From positions 32,994,243 through 33,058,242 of the forward strand of contig NC_089744.1 of the NCBI RefSeq assembly GCF_040412425.1: a stretch of DNA of 64,000 nucleotides. The letters are read 5' to 3'. Below are positions 1 to 9,749 of this stretch, piece after piece. Position 1 is the first letter of the stretch. The number at the start of each line of letters is the position of its first letter. The notes below the pieces were generated by a model. That model ran no database searches. It saw only the letters and a program-made list of their open reading frames with translations, and was not told the DNA's origin. This DNA comes from Macrobrachium rosenbergii. Lineage: Eukaryota > Arthropoda > Malacostraca > Decapoda > Palaemonidae. The position numbers were made by a program, and so were the translations under genes.

Positions 1-417
1 ATAGGAAGCACGTGCCCTTTCGAGGATGCCCGGAACTTACATCAGCATGACATCCATGCGCCTCTCAAACAGATCTCCTGCCATGCCCAGGAGGGAACCA
101 TCTTTAATCACTGTAAGACTGCCCACAACCAGAGAATCCGCCACAGCGACATTGTCCGACATTTCGACATTACTGACAGCGCCCCCGACCTCCGTCGTCT
201 TCGCATCCTAGAGGCGCTCGACATAGGGAAGGAAAAACCAAGCCTTAACGTGACTCAGGGGACCTTCCTTCTCCCTACAGGCGTCAGGAAAACCGAGGAC
301 AACGGGGCAAGACCCTCATCCCAACCTACGCCACTTGAGGACGAACTACAGAGCACTGAGGGTGATCGCCTAGTGAGATCTCACCTTGAGGATGACCTGC
401 AAGATCAGCATAAGTAG
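1..417 (+). CDS. C-terminal end of a retroelement polyprotein (Penelope/LINE-like), 5' truncated by window edge
   Basis: Frame 1 is open from the first base to a TAG at 415-417 (138 residues). The middle part has a His/Cys-spaced stretch (C-H-A-Q, then H-C-K-T-A-H) followed by LRRLRILEALDIGKEKPSLN. This 'LRILEAL.I...KP.LN' ending is typical of the C-terminal end of reverse-transcriptase polyproteins with a GIY-YIG-like tail (Penelope-like elements) and of some LINEs. The last 60 residues are acidic and low in pattern. No catalytic RT residues lie in the window, so the class cannot be fixed. The stop is followed by about 700 bases of non-coding DNA that may be its 3' UTR. No frameshift is seen in the visible part. 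Confidence 0.5.
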   Translation: MGSTCPFEDARNLHQHDIHAPLKQISCHAQEGTIFNHCKTAHNQRIRHSDIVRHFDITDSAPDLRRLRILEALDIGKEKPSLNVTQGTFLLPTGVRKTEDNGARPSSQPTPLEDELQSTEGDRLVRSHLEDDLQDQHK

Positions 418-1099
418 GAAGGAAGTAGTGATGCCCCTTATACCAAGACCACCAAGAGACAAAGCCTGTTGGATGTGACGTCATGACGTCGACCCACAAG
501 TCTGACCAGTCTTTCTCTCTCGAGCTTCCTTCCCATACATGCCAAAGCGAGGTTTTCTTAGTGGTTCCGTTGTTTTATTTGTAAATTGGACCGTAAAACT
601 TGCATGGCATAATGAAGTAGCGTGCCACGGATATATCTTGTGTTTTAATGGACGAACTTACTATGGTAAGTAAGTAAACTTAACACTAAGTTCACTGCAA
701 CAAGTGTTTGACTTTTGCCTCTCGATAATATTATGATAACTAGCACTTAATAATCCCGCGGATTCCAGTGCTTGGCTTCAAGCCTAATTTTCATATTCCA
801 TTCCATTTCACATTAGGATAACTTTTGACTGCAATATAAAATCTGTATTCATCACACTAAAACCAGTGCTACACCATATCGGGAGCACAAACAAACATAC
901 AGTTAGGTTTGTCTGGTAAGGTAACATGAGTTAGGCCTGTGCAAGTATAGCCTACACCCAGGTTTAGCCTAAGAATTCTGTAGCCAGAAAAAGGGATTTA
1001 GGTAGGTGTTGTGAGCAGCAAGGTAAAGTGCAATATAAAGAAATACTGGTTTAGCTTAGATTGAATTTTAGTAGGAATTCATATACACTAGACTTAACA
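418..1099. other. Non-coding flank downstream of the retroelement ORF
   Basis: No ORF or known repeat is supported. It contains two adjacent CRE-type octamers at 476-491 (TGACGTCA then TGACGTCG) and AT-rich DNA with TAGGCCTA-like words that resemble the intron or intergenic DNA seen again near 55.9-56.3 kb. Confidence 0.4.
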
Positions 1100-1341
1100 C
1101 AGAACTCCCAATGTAGTGTATGTCCAGGCAACTCCTAGTATAGCCTATTTCCAGACAACTCCCAGTGTAGCCTATGTCCAGACAACTCCAGTGTAGTGTA
1201 GCCTATGTCCAGACAACTCCCAGTGTAGTGTAGCCTATGTCCAGACAACTCCCAGAGTAGCCTATGTCTAGACAACTCCCAGAGTAGCCTATGTACAGAC
1301 AACTCCCAGAGTAGCCTATGTCCAGACAACTCCCAGAGTAG
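1100..1341. repeat. 27-32 bp minisatellite, about 8-9 units
   Basis: The unit CCTATGTCCAGACAACTCCC plus AGAGTAG is repeated head to tail. The last three complete units (1261-1341) are exactly 27 bp and differ by one base at the 'tcc' position. Earlier units carry an extra TGTAG or small substitutions, giving about 32 bp, and the first units are the most divergent. On the minus strand the repeat stays open as a (SGHRLLWEL)n-type peptide because 27 is a multiple of 3, which is not evidence of coding. Confidence 0.9.
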
Positions 1342-3184
1342 GACTTAGCAGGAGCTTTGGAAATGGCACAGACATAGAAGTTATAGGTTCATCACAAGTG
1401 GATGTACAGTATAGTGATCAGGAAGAGGCAAGTTAGCATTGCCAGTAGTCAAGGTAATGGGACAAACCTTATTGGACCTAGTTTGGTTAAGATGAATAAA
1501 ATTAGACTGGCCTATTATTCTAGGGTTACAGGTACAAAACAGAAGGGATGTCAGTAACTAATGAGACCCCTAACCTCATGGCATTACTGTGTTTTAATGC
1601 TCATACCTATACATTTTTACAAATTTTAAAGAAATCTTTACTCTTCCACAGGTAAGAGTTGAGTACAGATTTATGAAAAGCATTCTGTACAATCACATAC
1701 CTTACCTACAGTGAAGGCTAACTGCACAGTACTGTTTATTGATGTTTTCTGAACGTCACTTAGGAGATTTAAAGATTCCTACAGAGGTTCATGATACGAA
1801 TATCACTGAGTAGAACTGAATAACTTGCAGAGAGCTGACATTGCTGAGTGATAAAACCTGCAATAGCATTGCTGTTATAAAATTAGTGATTTCATTTTTG
1901 GCAATAATTTTAGATGATCAGTCGAACATCTGCTTGTGCTGAAATTCATATTTGTCTTCTTTGTTTTGTAATTGTTCCCCTCAAAGTTATAGACTCTTGA
2001 GAGATAAGAAATTCCTAATATTGCTGAGATACTCTACCATCAGGAGTATCTCCAAAGTTTACCCCAGCGTCACAACAAAATGACTCATTTTCTGATGTAC
2101 ATTAAGCATAAATGTAAGTCATTACTAAATGACAAAACAGTGGTACTGAGGTGGATGAAACTCACTTGAAACCATATTTTGATTATAAAGTGGAAATTCT
2201 GTACACTTGCTGAGATGTAGGCTACCAGGAGTCAGACCTTGGCCAGAAAGATACAAATAAAACAATGAAGTTCCCACGGTTCTCCTTTGATGAAAATCAT
2301 ATTTTAGAAAATGAAATTCATTATGTACCATTCAGCTCTGGAAAAACTTCATGAGATAGAAGATGGTTTACCCTTGAAACATTATTATAAACTGTCATGA
2401 AAAGCATTCTCCTCACCCACCTTTGAGAAAAAGTGTTTATTTAGCTTTACAAATATTCAATGAGTATCTCATTCAAGCTTTACTAACTCTTGGAAAAAAC
2501 ACTGTTTCCCTTTTTATTCAGAAGTTGCAGATTTATGTAATTTTTTTTACATTACATTTGATGGCCAATAATGAATGTAAAATCCCCATATAAATGTCAA
2601 AGGTTAAATAATAAATGAGTTGTACGGGAAAAATTGCAAAATTAATAGTATTGGTTTCTAACATTTTATTGAATAATTATTTTTCCCAAGAAAAACTACA
2701 GTATATTGTAACAAAAAGTTGAATAAAAAGAGAAAGTTAAAAACTTCAACTACCAAATAATAGCTGTATGTAAAAGACAATAATTAAGGTATTTCATTCA
2801 CATATAGTGGAGTAAACCAATGCACTGCTGTCTTGTAATTTGATGTTAACACATGTATAAACATTTTTATTGGACGATGATAAAATGTTTGTACTGAGGT
2901 ATATACTATAATGTAACAGTAAATAAATTCTTTTGTTCAGTATTTTTATATTAATCTCTTAACCTGTGTTTTGAGTTAATATTATTTGAGTGAGACACAA
3001 ATTAGTGTAGACAAAAAAATTAGTAAATTACTATAACTGGCAAGCAACAACTTGTCTATTTTGGTGATGTTTTGTTTACATTTCTTTCAAACACTTAGTC
3101 AGTGCTAGCGACTCAGACTACCCTTGCTTTGTCACAATAATCGAACAGGCCTTGCCTCTTGGTGGTCTTGCTTAAACACACACT
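1342..3184. other. AT-rich DNA with no supported gene
   Basis: Only short chance ORFs occur. I saw no splice-bounded exon, no tandem repeat and no homology to the other elements of this window. Confidence 0.5.
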
Positions 3185-3697
3185 GAGGGCGGAATTCAAG
3201 AAGGGAAGTCTCTTACGTCTCGATCAATAAAGCAGCCAAGATATTATGTCCCAAACTATAAAAAAGTCAAAGGGGCGCCTTCTGAGTATCTACATAATGG
3301 GCTACTGGAAGAGAAGCATTACCACAAGGTTACACTTCTCTGAAGCCCTTGGTACGTCAAACTTCTGGAAGACACAGAGAAGGGAACAATGGCTCTGCAA
3401 GGTTATCACAAATCATGGGTTTGCATTAATAAACATCAAACACACATAAACATAAACCTTGAGAAAGATCCCACCGGGATAATAAGAGCTTAACGACAGT
3501 CAGGCAGAGAGAAAAAAGTCGTCAGCTTCCTTTGATGATGACCAAAATCAAACTGGAATGTTTACATCCGGGCAAAGGGGTATTCCCCGCCTACCTGGAG
3601 AGTTACTGCCTAACCACCTTGCAAAAGAGTTTAACGGCCGTTTCAGCCTCGCTGAAAGTAATTCTTAATGTAAAGGACCAATGGTTTGTATATTGTG
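3185..3697 (-). mobile_element. DIRS-like element fragment E (5' terminal repeat plus leader)
   Basis: On the minus strand this starts with the family's terminal repeat (CTTTACATTAAGAATTACTTTC region at about 3650-3697) and continues through the 'ggaatgtttacatccggg' block into the leader with 'gataataagagcttaa' and 'agagaagcattaccac' blocks. The same order is found at 13311-13762 (element C) and 46190-46603 (element D). The fragment stops before any gag coding sequence, so it is a 5' end only. It is an old copy by eye, with many substitutions and small indels against C and D. Confidence 0.75.
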
Positions 3698-4723
3698 GAG
3701 AACAAAAATACTTTTATCACTGTCATTTGCTTTTTTTTACCAGAAGATGGAGAAAAGAGATGGAGGAAAAGAAGTTGGTCTATTGTACTTTGGTCTCTCT
3801 CACTGCTTGATTATACGTTGATTCATCCTCTGAAATTTAAAAATAGCAGCCGAATATTGTCATATCAGTATTAAGTGCTAACCCCATCACCAAACTGAAT
3901 TATCGTAAGGCAAATTATTGTAACTTAAGCACTACCTGTATATACAATAAAAAGGGATGAAATAAGTTTCAACTTAGTCAGTCAGAGCAAAGGAAGACAT
4001 CTTAACTTGACCAAGGCCAACTGTCAATATCCAATTCCAGCTTATGCTGAGAAATATTCCCACATTAAAGGCTCTTGGCTTTGTAAACTTTTATTGGGTT
4101 TAGTTCATACTATAGATTATATTGTTCTTATTTCTGTAGAGTCCAAAGATTTTACTTGCTTAGTAAATGTTCATAATGACTGAATAATGCTGGCTAAGAT
4201 TTTGTGGTAACCCACTTTATATAATATCCACACTTTGAACATAACTGCAACCTCCTTGGGCCTATTAGTGCTAATGAACAAGGCATTTCTACACTTCCAA
4301 ATGAAGCCATAACAGCAGGTCCATTGCAGCACAGATCTCCACTTTGCAGCTGCTAAAGAAAAGTGAGAGTTACAGTCAAGAGAACAGCGGGTTTCCGCCA
4401 ATCCTTACCTTCCCACCACAAATCAACTACCTTGACAACAAGCTTTCAAGCACTGATTCCAGCTAGGAAGACTCCTGAATGTTAACAATGGTTCATACTC
4501 TATTACAACCAACTGACAATTGTGTTTGACTTTGTGCCACAGAAATCAACATGCAAGGCACTCAACACAATGAGGCATCCATGAAAAACCGTATCATGAT
4601 GTGCAAAGGAAAAGGTTATCTTTGTGGATGTCAAAAATTCATTTGAAGGAGCAAAGACAAGCAATTTGACAGGCCTTAGAAAAACAGAGGGTACGGAAAT
4701 GCCTCATTAGTCATGCAAGAATA
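3698..4723. other. Non-coding DNA between DIRS fragment E and a TIR element
   Basis: AT-rich. A minus-strand open frame at 4171-4401 preceded by a pyrimidine tract and AG was considered, but it has no recognisable protein content. No other signal. Confidence 0.4.
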
Positions 4724-4934
4724 CTAGGCAGTCCCCGGTTATAGGAGGGCTCAGTTATCAGTGATCTGGTTTTTCAGCGCTTGTCTAGTGACGAAGATTG
4801 GCGATTTTTGGCGCCGACAATCAGCTACTGGCGCCGATATGTACCTAGCAGAGGCGCCAATAACTGAAAATCGTGATTTTCACTGATCATCATGCCGTCA
4901 GAACGGAACCCTGCTCATAACCGGGGACTGCCTG
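4724..4934. mobile_element. Small TIR element (MITE), pogo/Tigger-like termini, copy 1
   Basis: The ends are inverted repeats: AGGCAGTCCCCGGTTAT on the left (from 4726) and ATAACCGGGGACTGCCT on the right (to 4933). TA lies just outside the right end (4935-4936), and TA plus one extra C outside the left end. A second, longer copy with the same termini and clean TA duplication is at 63080-63427. There is no transposase frame. The interior contains several GGCGCC-containing words around 4810-4860 that repeat in both orientations. TA targets and this kind of terminus fit Tc1/mariner-pogo derived MITEs; the class is inference. Confidence 0.75.
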
Positions 4935-5200
4935 TATATCATAACACTAGAGTTAGTGAAGACAGTAGCAGGAACAGTAAATCAAAAGAATGGGAAAAAT
5001 CAATACTGTAGTAGGTAGAGTCTATTACTGTTTATCATAATAATATAGGAAGTCTCAAAACAGTGTAAGGGAGGCCCATTGGGGCTGCTAAAACAGATGA
5101 CTTGTCTTAAATGCAGAATCATAGGAAGAGATCATAAAGTGTATAAGAGTTTAAAATCAATGCGAGATGTCATATAATAAAATAGTATAAAATATCTTAC

Positions 5201-5421
5201 TCATAATTTCTGAAGTTCCAGCTGATCCAACCCATATTATGTGACCTGTCTCGAGGCGTATCTTCAGCTGACCACTCTCTGGTCGGTGGCGGTGTGTGAA
5301 GCGTTTCACAGCTTTGCCAGACTCAAGTTGCTGAGCTTTTAGCGCATCCTCCTCAAACAACACATCAGTCATGCGCGACATCTTGGAATGTGTGGATTCT
5401 GCTTAGCATGTGCATTCAGCT
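5201..5421 (-). CDS. Candidate internal/5' coding exon of a host gene, unknown product (possibly PH-domain containing)
   Basis: Reading the minus strand, a pyrimidine-rich tract ending TTTCCACAG precedes the exon at 5421. ATG is at 5381-5379, the frame is open for 60 codons, and it runs into a good donor (ATTATGA followed by GTAAGA, GT at 5200-5199), leaving phase 1. The peptide begins MSRMTDVLFEEDALKAQQL and contains VKRFTHRHRPESGQLKIRLE then TGHIIW. The 'KI.LETG.I.W' pattern resembles the first PH-domain strands at the N-terminus of phospholipase C-gamma, but this is a weak recollection-based match. G+C and codon use are higher than in the flanks. The next exon would lie at lower coordinates and was not recognised; DIRS elements C and A lie upstream, possibly within the same intron. 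Confidence 0.45.
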
Positions 5422-7156
5422 CTGTGGAAAATAAACCTCACTGAAAGACAGAATTATAATGTAATGTTTTCATGAATTGACAATGACTACAGACTAGCTG
5501 ATACATATATTCTAATAACTGAATAAAATAAAAATAAAAATAGTAAAGGTGTTTACAAAATGGAAGTAATACTTAGGTATTTCATATAACTATCCGAATA
5601 GTGTTATTCTCTATCTAACTGTGATATCATACCATGAAACACTACCCGAATGACATAACATTGAAAATAAGTCTGAGAATCTATTGCAAAATTAGTTTTT
5701 AAACTCTTGAACAAGGTGGTTAGGCAGTAACTACCATCAGGTAGGTGGATGTAAACATTCCAGTTTGCCTTTTGGCCCAGGTTTCAGATTGAGGGGTGGC
5801 ATGAGTTGGGCATAAAAATGTAATGTAAAGGACCTCAGGTTTGTATAGTTAGGAAAAATCACAATTCTTAAGAGTAAATTGCATTTTTCCTAACTATAAA
5901 CATAGAGTCCTTTACAAAGGAATTACTCAGCCGTGAAGCTGGAAAAATTAAACTCTTGAACAAGGTGGGGACAAGTAACTACTGTCAGGTAGGGGGAATA
6001 ACCATTTGACTGTCGGATGTAAACATTCCAGTTTGTTTTCGGCCCAGGTTCAGATTCAGGGCATAGCATGAGGCCGGGTATAAAATGAGACATAGGGACC
6101 TCAGGTTTAACAGTTAGGAAAAATACAATTTACTTTCAAAAATTGTGATTTATTAAGATGATACAAAAATCCTTTCATTCATTAAGACTCACTGGTTGGA
6201 GGGAGGAATCTGGTAAGTCTCCTGAACTGACTGGAATTCTGCACACCTGGGCTACTCCTCCTGGTCAACAAGAGCGAGGATAGTAGGCTCTGGCCTCTGA
6301 CATATTGATCGGAGTGTAGGAACTGCAAGATCAAATGTCAGAACTGGACCTTTTCGCATGAGTGAAAACATAACTCATTGAAATAAGTTTAGGAAGAATC
6401 TAAGAGTCAGGGGCAGTAAGGAAAAGCTGAGATAGGGTTCTCTTATTGCCAGTCTCTCCTTCCTCCCTTGCTTTGGAAGGAGCAATCATTGCTTCTATGA
6501 TTCTAGAAGAAAAATATTTGATATTAGTCTTACTGCATCAGATGCCAGATCCAGCAAATATTGGTTTGAGTCCTATTCTCATCCCAAAGGAGGAGAAGTA
6601 GAAGGACAGGGAAGGGGGAGGAGGAAAGAGGCCAGTCACTCTTAAAGTCCTTGTCATTTTTCCTAAATACCAAACCTTAGGCCTTTACATTAGTCCTCTT
6701 GAAGCAGCCAGGTAAGAAAAACAACTTGTTAGCAGCCACCAAGGGCCAAGGAAAATAGGTTCCAGGGGCCTGTGGGGATACCCGCCTGCCCGGAAGAAAC
6801 ATTCCATTGTCTTTGAGACCACATCTTGATTCCAGACCAACAGAAACTCCGGAATGTGAGGGATGGACCAAGCCATTGACTTCATGAAAAGCTACAATTT
6901 ACTTTGGAAAAATTGTTATTTGTTGACACAATATACAAAACCTCCGGTCCTTTACATTAGGAGACTTGAACTGATTGAAAGGGAGGAATCTGAGAAACTT
7001 CTTCCTTGGAACTGACTGGAGTTCAGCAACGTCTTGTCTTCCATCCTGGTTAGGAATGTAGAGCCTTTTTGGAAAGTACCAAGCTCCCTATTATGACAAA
7101 ATTGAGATCTGGATCATCGAATGCAAGTCAAGGAGGACTCGAACCCTACAATCATG

Positions 7157-8070
7157 TTAGTGATGTAAAAAAACTTTTTTTTATGTTGGGTGGGAAAAAA
7201 GGCAGTTTTTTCCGTTTTTCTGAATTTTTTTGCAAAGTACTTTTATAAATTCTTGATTATTTGTATCTCAGAGTTGCCTGCAAAGAATGAATTCTTTAAG
7301 GTTAAAGTGTTTACATTAGAGGAATAATTTCAACAATTGACATATTATCAGGTTTATAAATTGATAATACAGTGTTATTATCCTATGTATCTATTACATA
7401 TGTAAAATTATTTCAATGATAATTCCTAAGAAATCCCAGTATTACCAAACATGTAGCACAAGTATTTTAAACAAATTATATAAGGAAGAGAGAGGGATGG
7501 GGAGAAAGAAGAAAGGCCAGTCACTCACAGGTATTATACATTACAGACAATCACACACCACAACTCCTAAAGGCGAGATGTACTGCTGGATATTGAAAGT
7601 GGTGGGAGCTGTAGTAAATAAACAACTTGTTGAGCAGCCACCACAGACCCAAGGAAAAAGTGTACATAAGACTTGGTGCATGAATTATGATAACAAAATC
7701 ATTTTCTAATTAAGAAAATAATAAAAAAATTTATTTGATCTATTGCCTTTGGCATCTTTGGGCTTCACATACTTGCAGTAGGAGAACAGAGTGAAAGGTA
7801 AGTATCGTCGTCATCATAGGACTGTTGATCGAGGAGGGCAAAAGTCAGGAATATAAGATGTGTATAAACATTCTTCTGTTGATGGGAGAGACAGCCTATA
7901 GAAGAACCTGTAATACATCCAGGTTATGTGAATTTCGAAGTTTTTGTTTATTTAACACAGCTTGTTTTCCCATTATTTACAGAGGAGAAAAAGAAAAAAA
8001 AAAGTTTTTTTTTATCTTGGTGGTTTTTAACCGGTTTTTTCCACGGGAAAAAAAACCATTTACATCACTA
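7157..8070. mobile_element. 914-bp TIR element inserted in DIRS copy C, 4-bp target duplication CATG
   Basis: Element D has an uninterrupted sequence at about 41305-41345 where C is interrupted. Removing 7157-8070 and one CATG (7153-7156 or 8071-8074) restores the alignment base by base. The insert begins TTAGTGATGTAAA and ends TTTACATCACTA, an inverted repeat of about 12 bp, continued by imperfect A/T-rich inverted stretches. There is no transposase. Inside (about 7480-7730) lies a piece similar to the DIRS 3' region (AACTTGTTGAGCAGCCACCA block, as at 40890-40915), so the insert carries a DIRS fragment or was itself built on one. Family unknown. Confidence 0.6.
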
Positions 8071-8349
8071 CATGCTAATGGATTCGGAGTCCACTTACGA
8101 CATCCGAGAAGGAGTCGAGGTATTGATCCCCTTCACCTGTTCTTCCATATTCTACGCCAGGGCCGGAGCGAGATGAGAGATGGTCCTAAGGGGGCACATC
8201 TCTGTCCGACAACTCTCATAAGGGTGTGCAGAATACGGAACAGGAACCCTAAACAAGAGTCACATACCACCCAGGGAACAGTTCCCTGGGACAGCAAGGC
8301 CGAAGAAGCTTCTCATCCATAGCTAAATCTCTACTGAGGAGAAGACTAC

Positions 8350-8700
8350 GTCAGATAGAAGACTAGGTCGCAAGGGCCTACGTTCTTCACAAATGAAAGG
8401 GAGAGAAGCAACCCTCGGCGGAGAAGACGAGGAAGTCCAGACTTGACGAGCAGCTCTGACCCGAGAAGAAGTTCCGACGACGACACCACAAGCGAAGACG
8501 GATCCAGTCCCTGGGACAGTGTTGCAGAGGACTTCAAGGGATATCCAGCTATATCCGTTGCCGCTCGGCAAGAAAGCCTGTGCTTGCAAGGAAAGCTGGA
8601 AAGTCTCCCAGTCCTGAACACACAGGGATGTACTGCCTCAAGAACCGCTTCTTGTGTAGCTGCACAGGAGGTTGGGTCAAGCGGAATTCTTCTCGATGCC
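8350..8700 (-). pseudogene. DIRS tyrosine recombinase N-terminal remnant (copy C)
   Basis: The minus strand encodes a stretch with CRAATDIAGYPLKSSATL, matching RRAATEMAGYLRRSSAAV of the recombinase in copy A (near 15830). Downstream the frame decays: the core 'ADFLVFICREKLLS' region is only recognisable at nucleotide level near 8390-8440. No catalytic residues survive in frame. Confidence 0.6.
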
Positions 8701-8999
8701 TCGGCAATCAGGTCGGATGAAGGCAAAGTCTTCAAGTATTTGTCTGTAACTCGGGGTGAGCAATGTTTGTGAACCCCTAGCGAAACGGACAAATACGGAG
8801 GGAAAAAACGTTGATATCGAGTTTTCACCAAAAGACAGCATGCCTCAACAGAGCAGCCCCTGGTCTGGTATGAAGGAGCGAGAAAAGACTACAGACTTGT
8901 GTGCAGGAAGGCAACAGAAGGACGGTAGGGATTTCTCAGTCGAGCAGTCTCTGCATGAATCTTCGTGAAGAAAGAGTGAGCAGCATGTTCCGTCCCGAT

Positions 9000-9300
9000 C
9001 ACTCAAACGCGAGGCCAGGCTTGCCGACCAATACATCCCCACCAGGAATGCATCTGGTTAATTGAGCTGCCAAGTGTGCAATAGAACAACACTCGAATAC
9101 CTGCAAATGTCGAGATGAAACAGGAGGAAAAAACGATTGCCTCTTGTTTGTCAACAAATGCCACTACTGTGGTTTTGTTGTTCAACGAAACCAGTGAGTG
9201 TCGCGAAACCCATCCTGAATTCTCGGACGGCCAAAAGGCTGCCCTAGGACCGTGATGAGAAGGTACTAATCGTCTCGGTCACACAAATTCAAGACAAGGT
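9000..9300 (-). pseudogene. DIRS RNase H remnant (copy C)
   Basis: A minus-strand frame ending near 9003 reads NNKTTVVAFVDKQE, corresponding to DNTMVVAYINKQEG in the RNase H of copy B (61748-61790). The following 'MHSWWGCIGRQAWPRV' replaces the 'HEWAMTHSVEL' segment, showing frame loss. Upstream nucleotides align with the B region 61630-61720, the block holding the catalytic Glu of RNase H. Confidence 0.65.
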
Positions 9301-9749
9301 CTTACCAGTGTGAGCCTATTCCTCAATCTGTGAATCCGTAAGTAGACACAAGATGTGAGGGGAATATGCAAGCATATTCGAAGGTTCCTTCAATCAAGCA
9401 TTAGCCTAACTCTTTCCTCATACATGAAGAGGAAAGAAGGACGGAGGAAAAGACTTCCATTTTCCACCATTCTGCAAGATGACAGGGTACCGAGGCAATT
9501 AGCTCTAGCCGGCTGGCATTTCCCGAATCAGGAGCACGGGGAGAGGTGGCGGGATGGAAGTTCGATGGAAAGAATTGCCGAGACCTAAGGGAAATAGATA
9601 CTTCTCCTGAAGGAATCCATTCCCAGGTCTCGGCAATGTCGCTGCCAGTTCCAGAGACTCGATAAGTATCATTTCGTCCAGGCATCAGCAGTTGCAATCT
9701 TCTTCTGAAGCCTAGGACTTCTTAGCTAAGGAGTTGAGGGGGCTGGCTT

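Noticed and set aside
1135..1329. Minus-strand peptide with SGHRLLWEL repeats
   Set aside because: Explained by a 27-bp minisatellite with a period divisible by 3; no start context, no flanking coding signal.
4171..4401. Possible minus-strand exon (pyrimidine tract plus AG near 4350)
   Set aside because: No frame with convincing protein content, no clear donor, no similarity recognised.
7825..8322. 165-codon plus-strand frame
   Set aside because: It spans the end of the inserted TIR element and antisense DIRS sequence, so it is a chance fusion of unrelated sequence.
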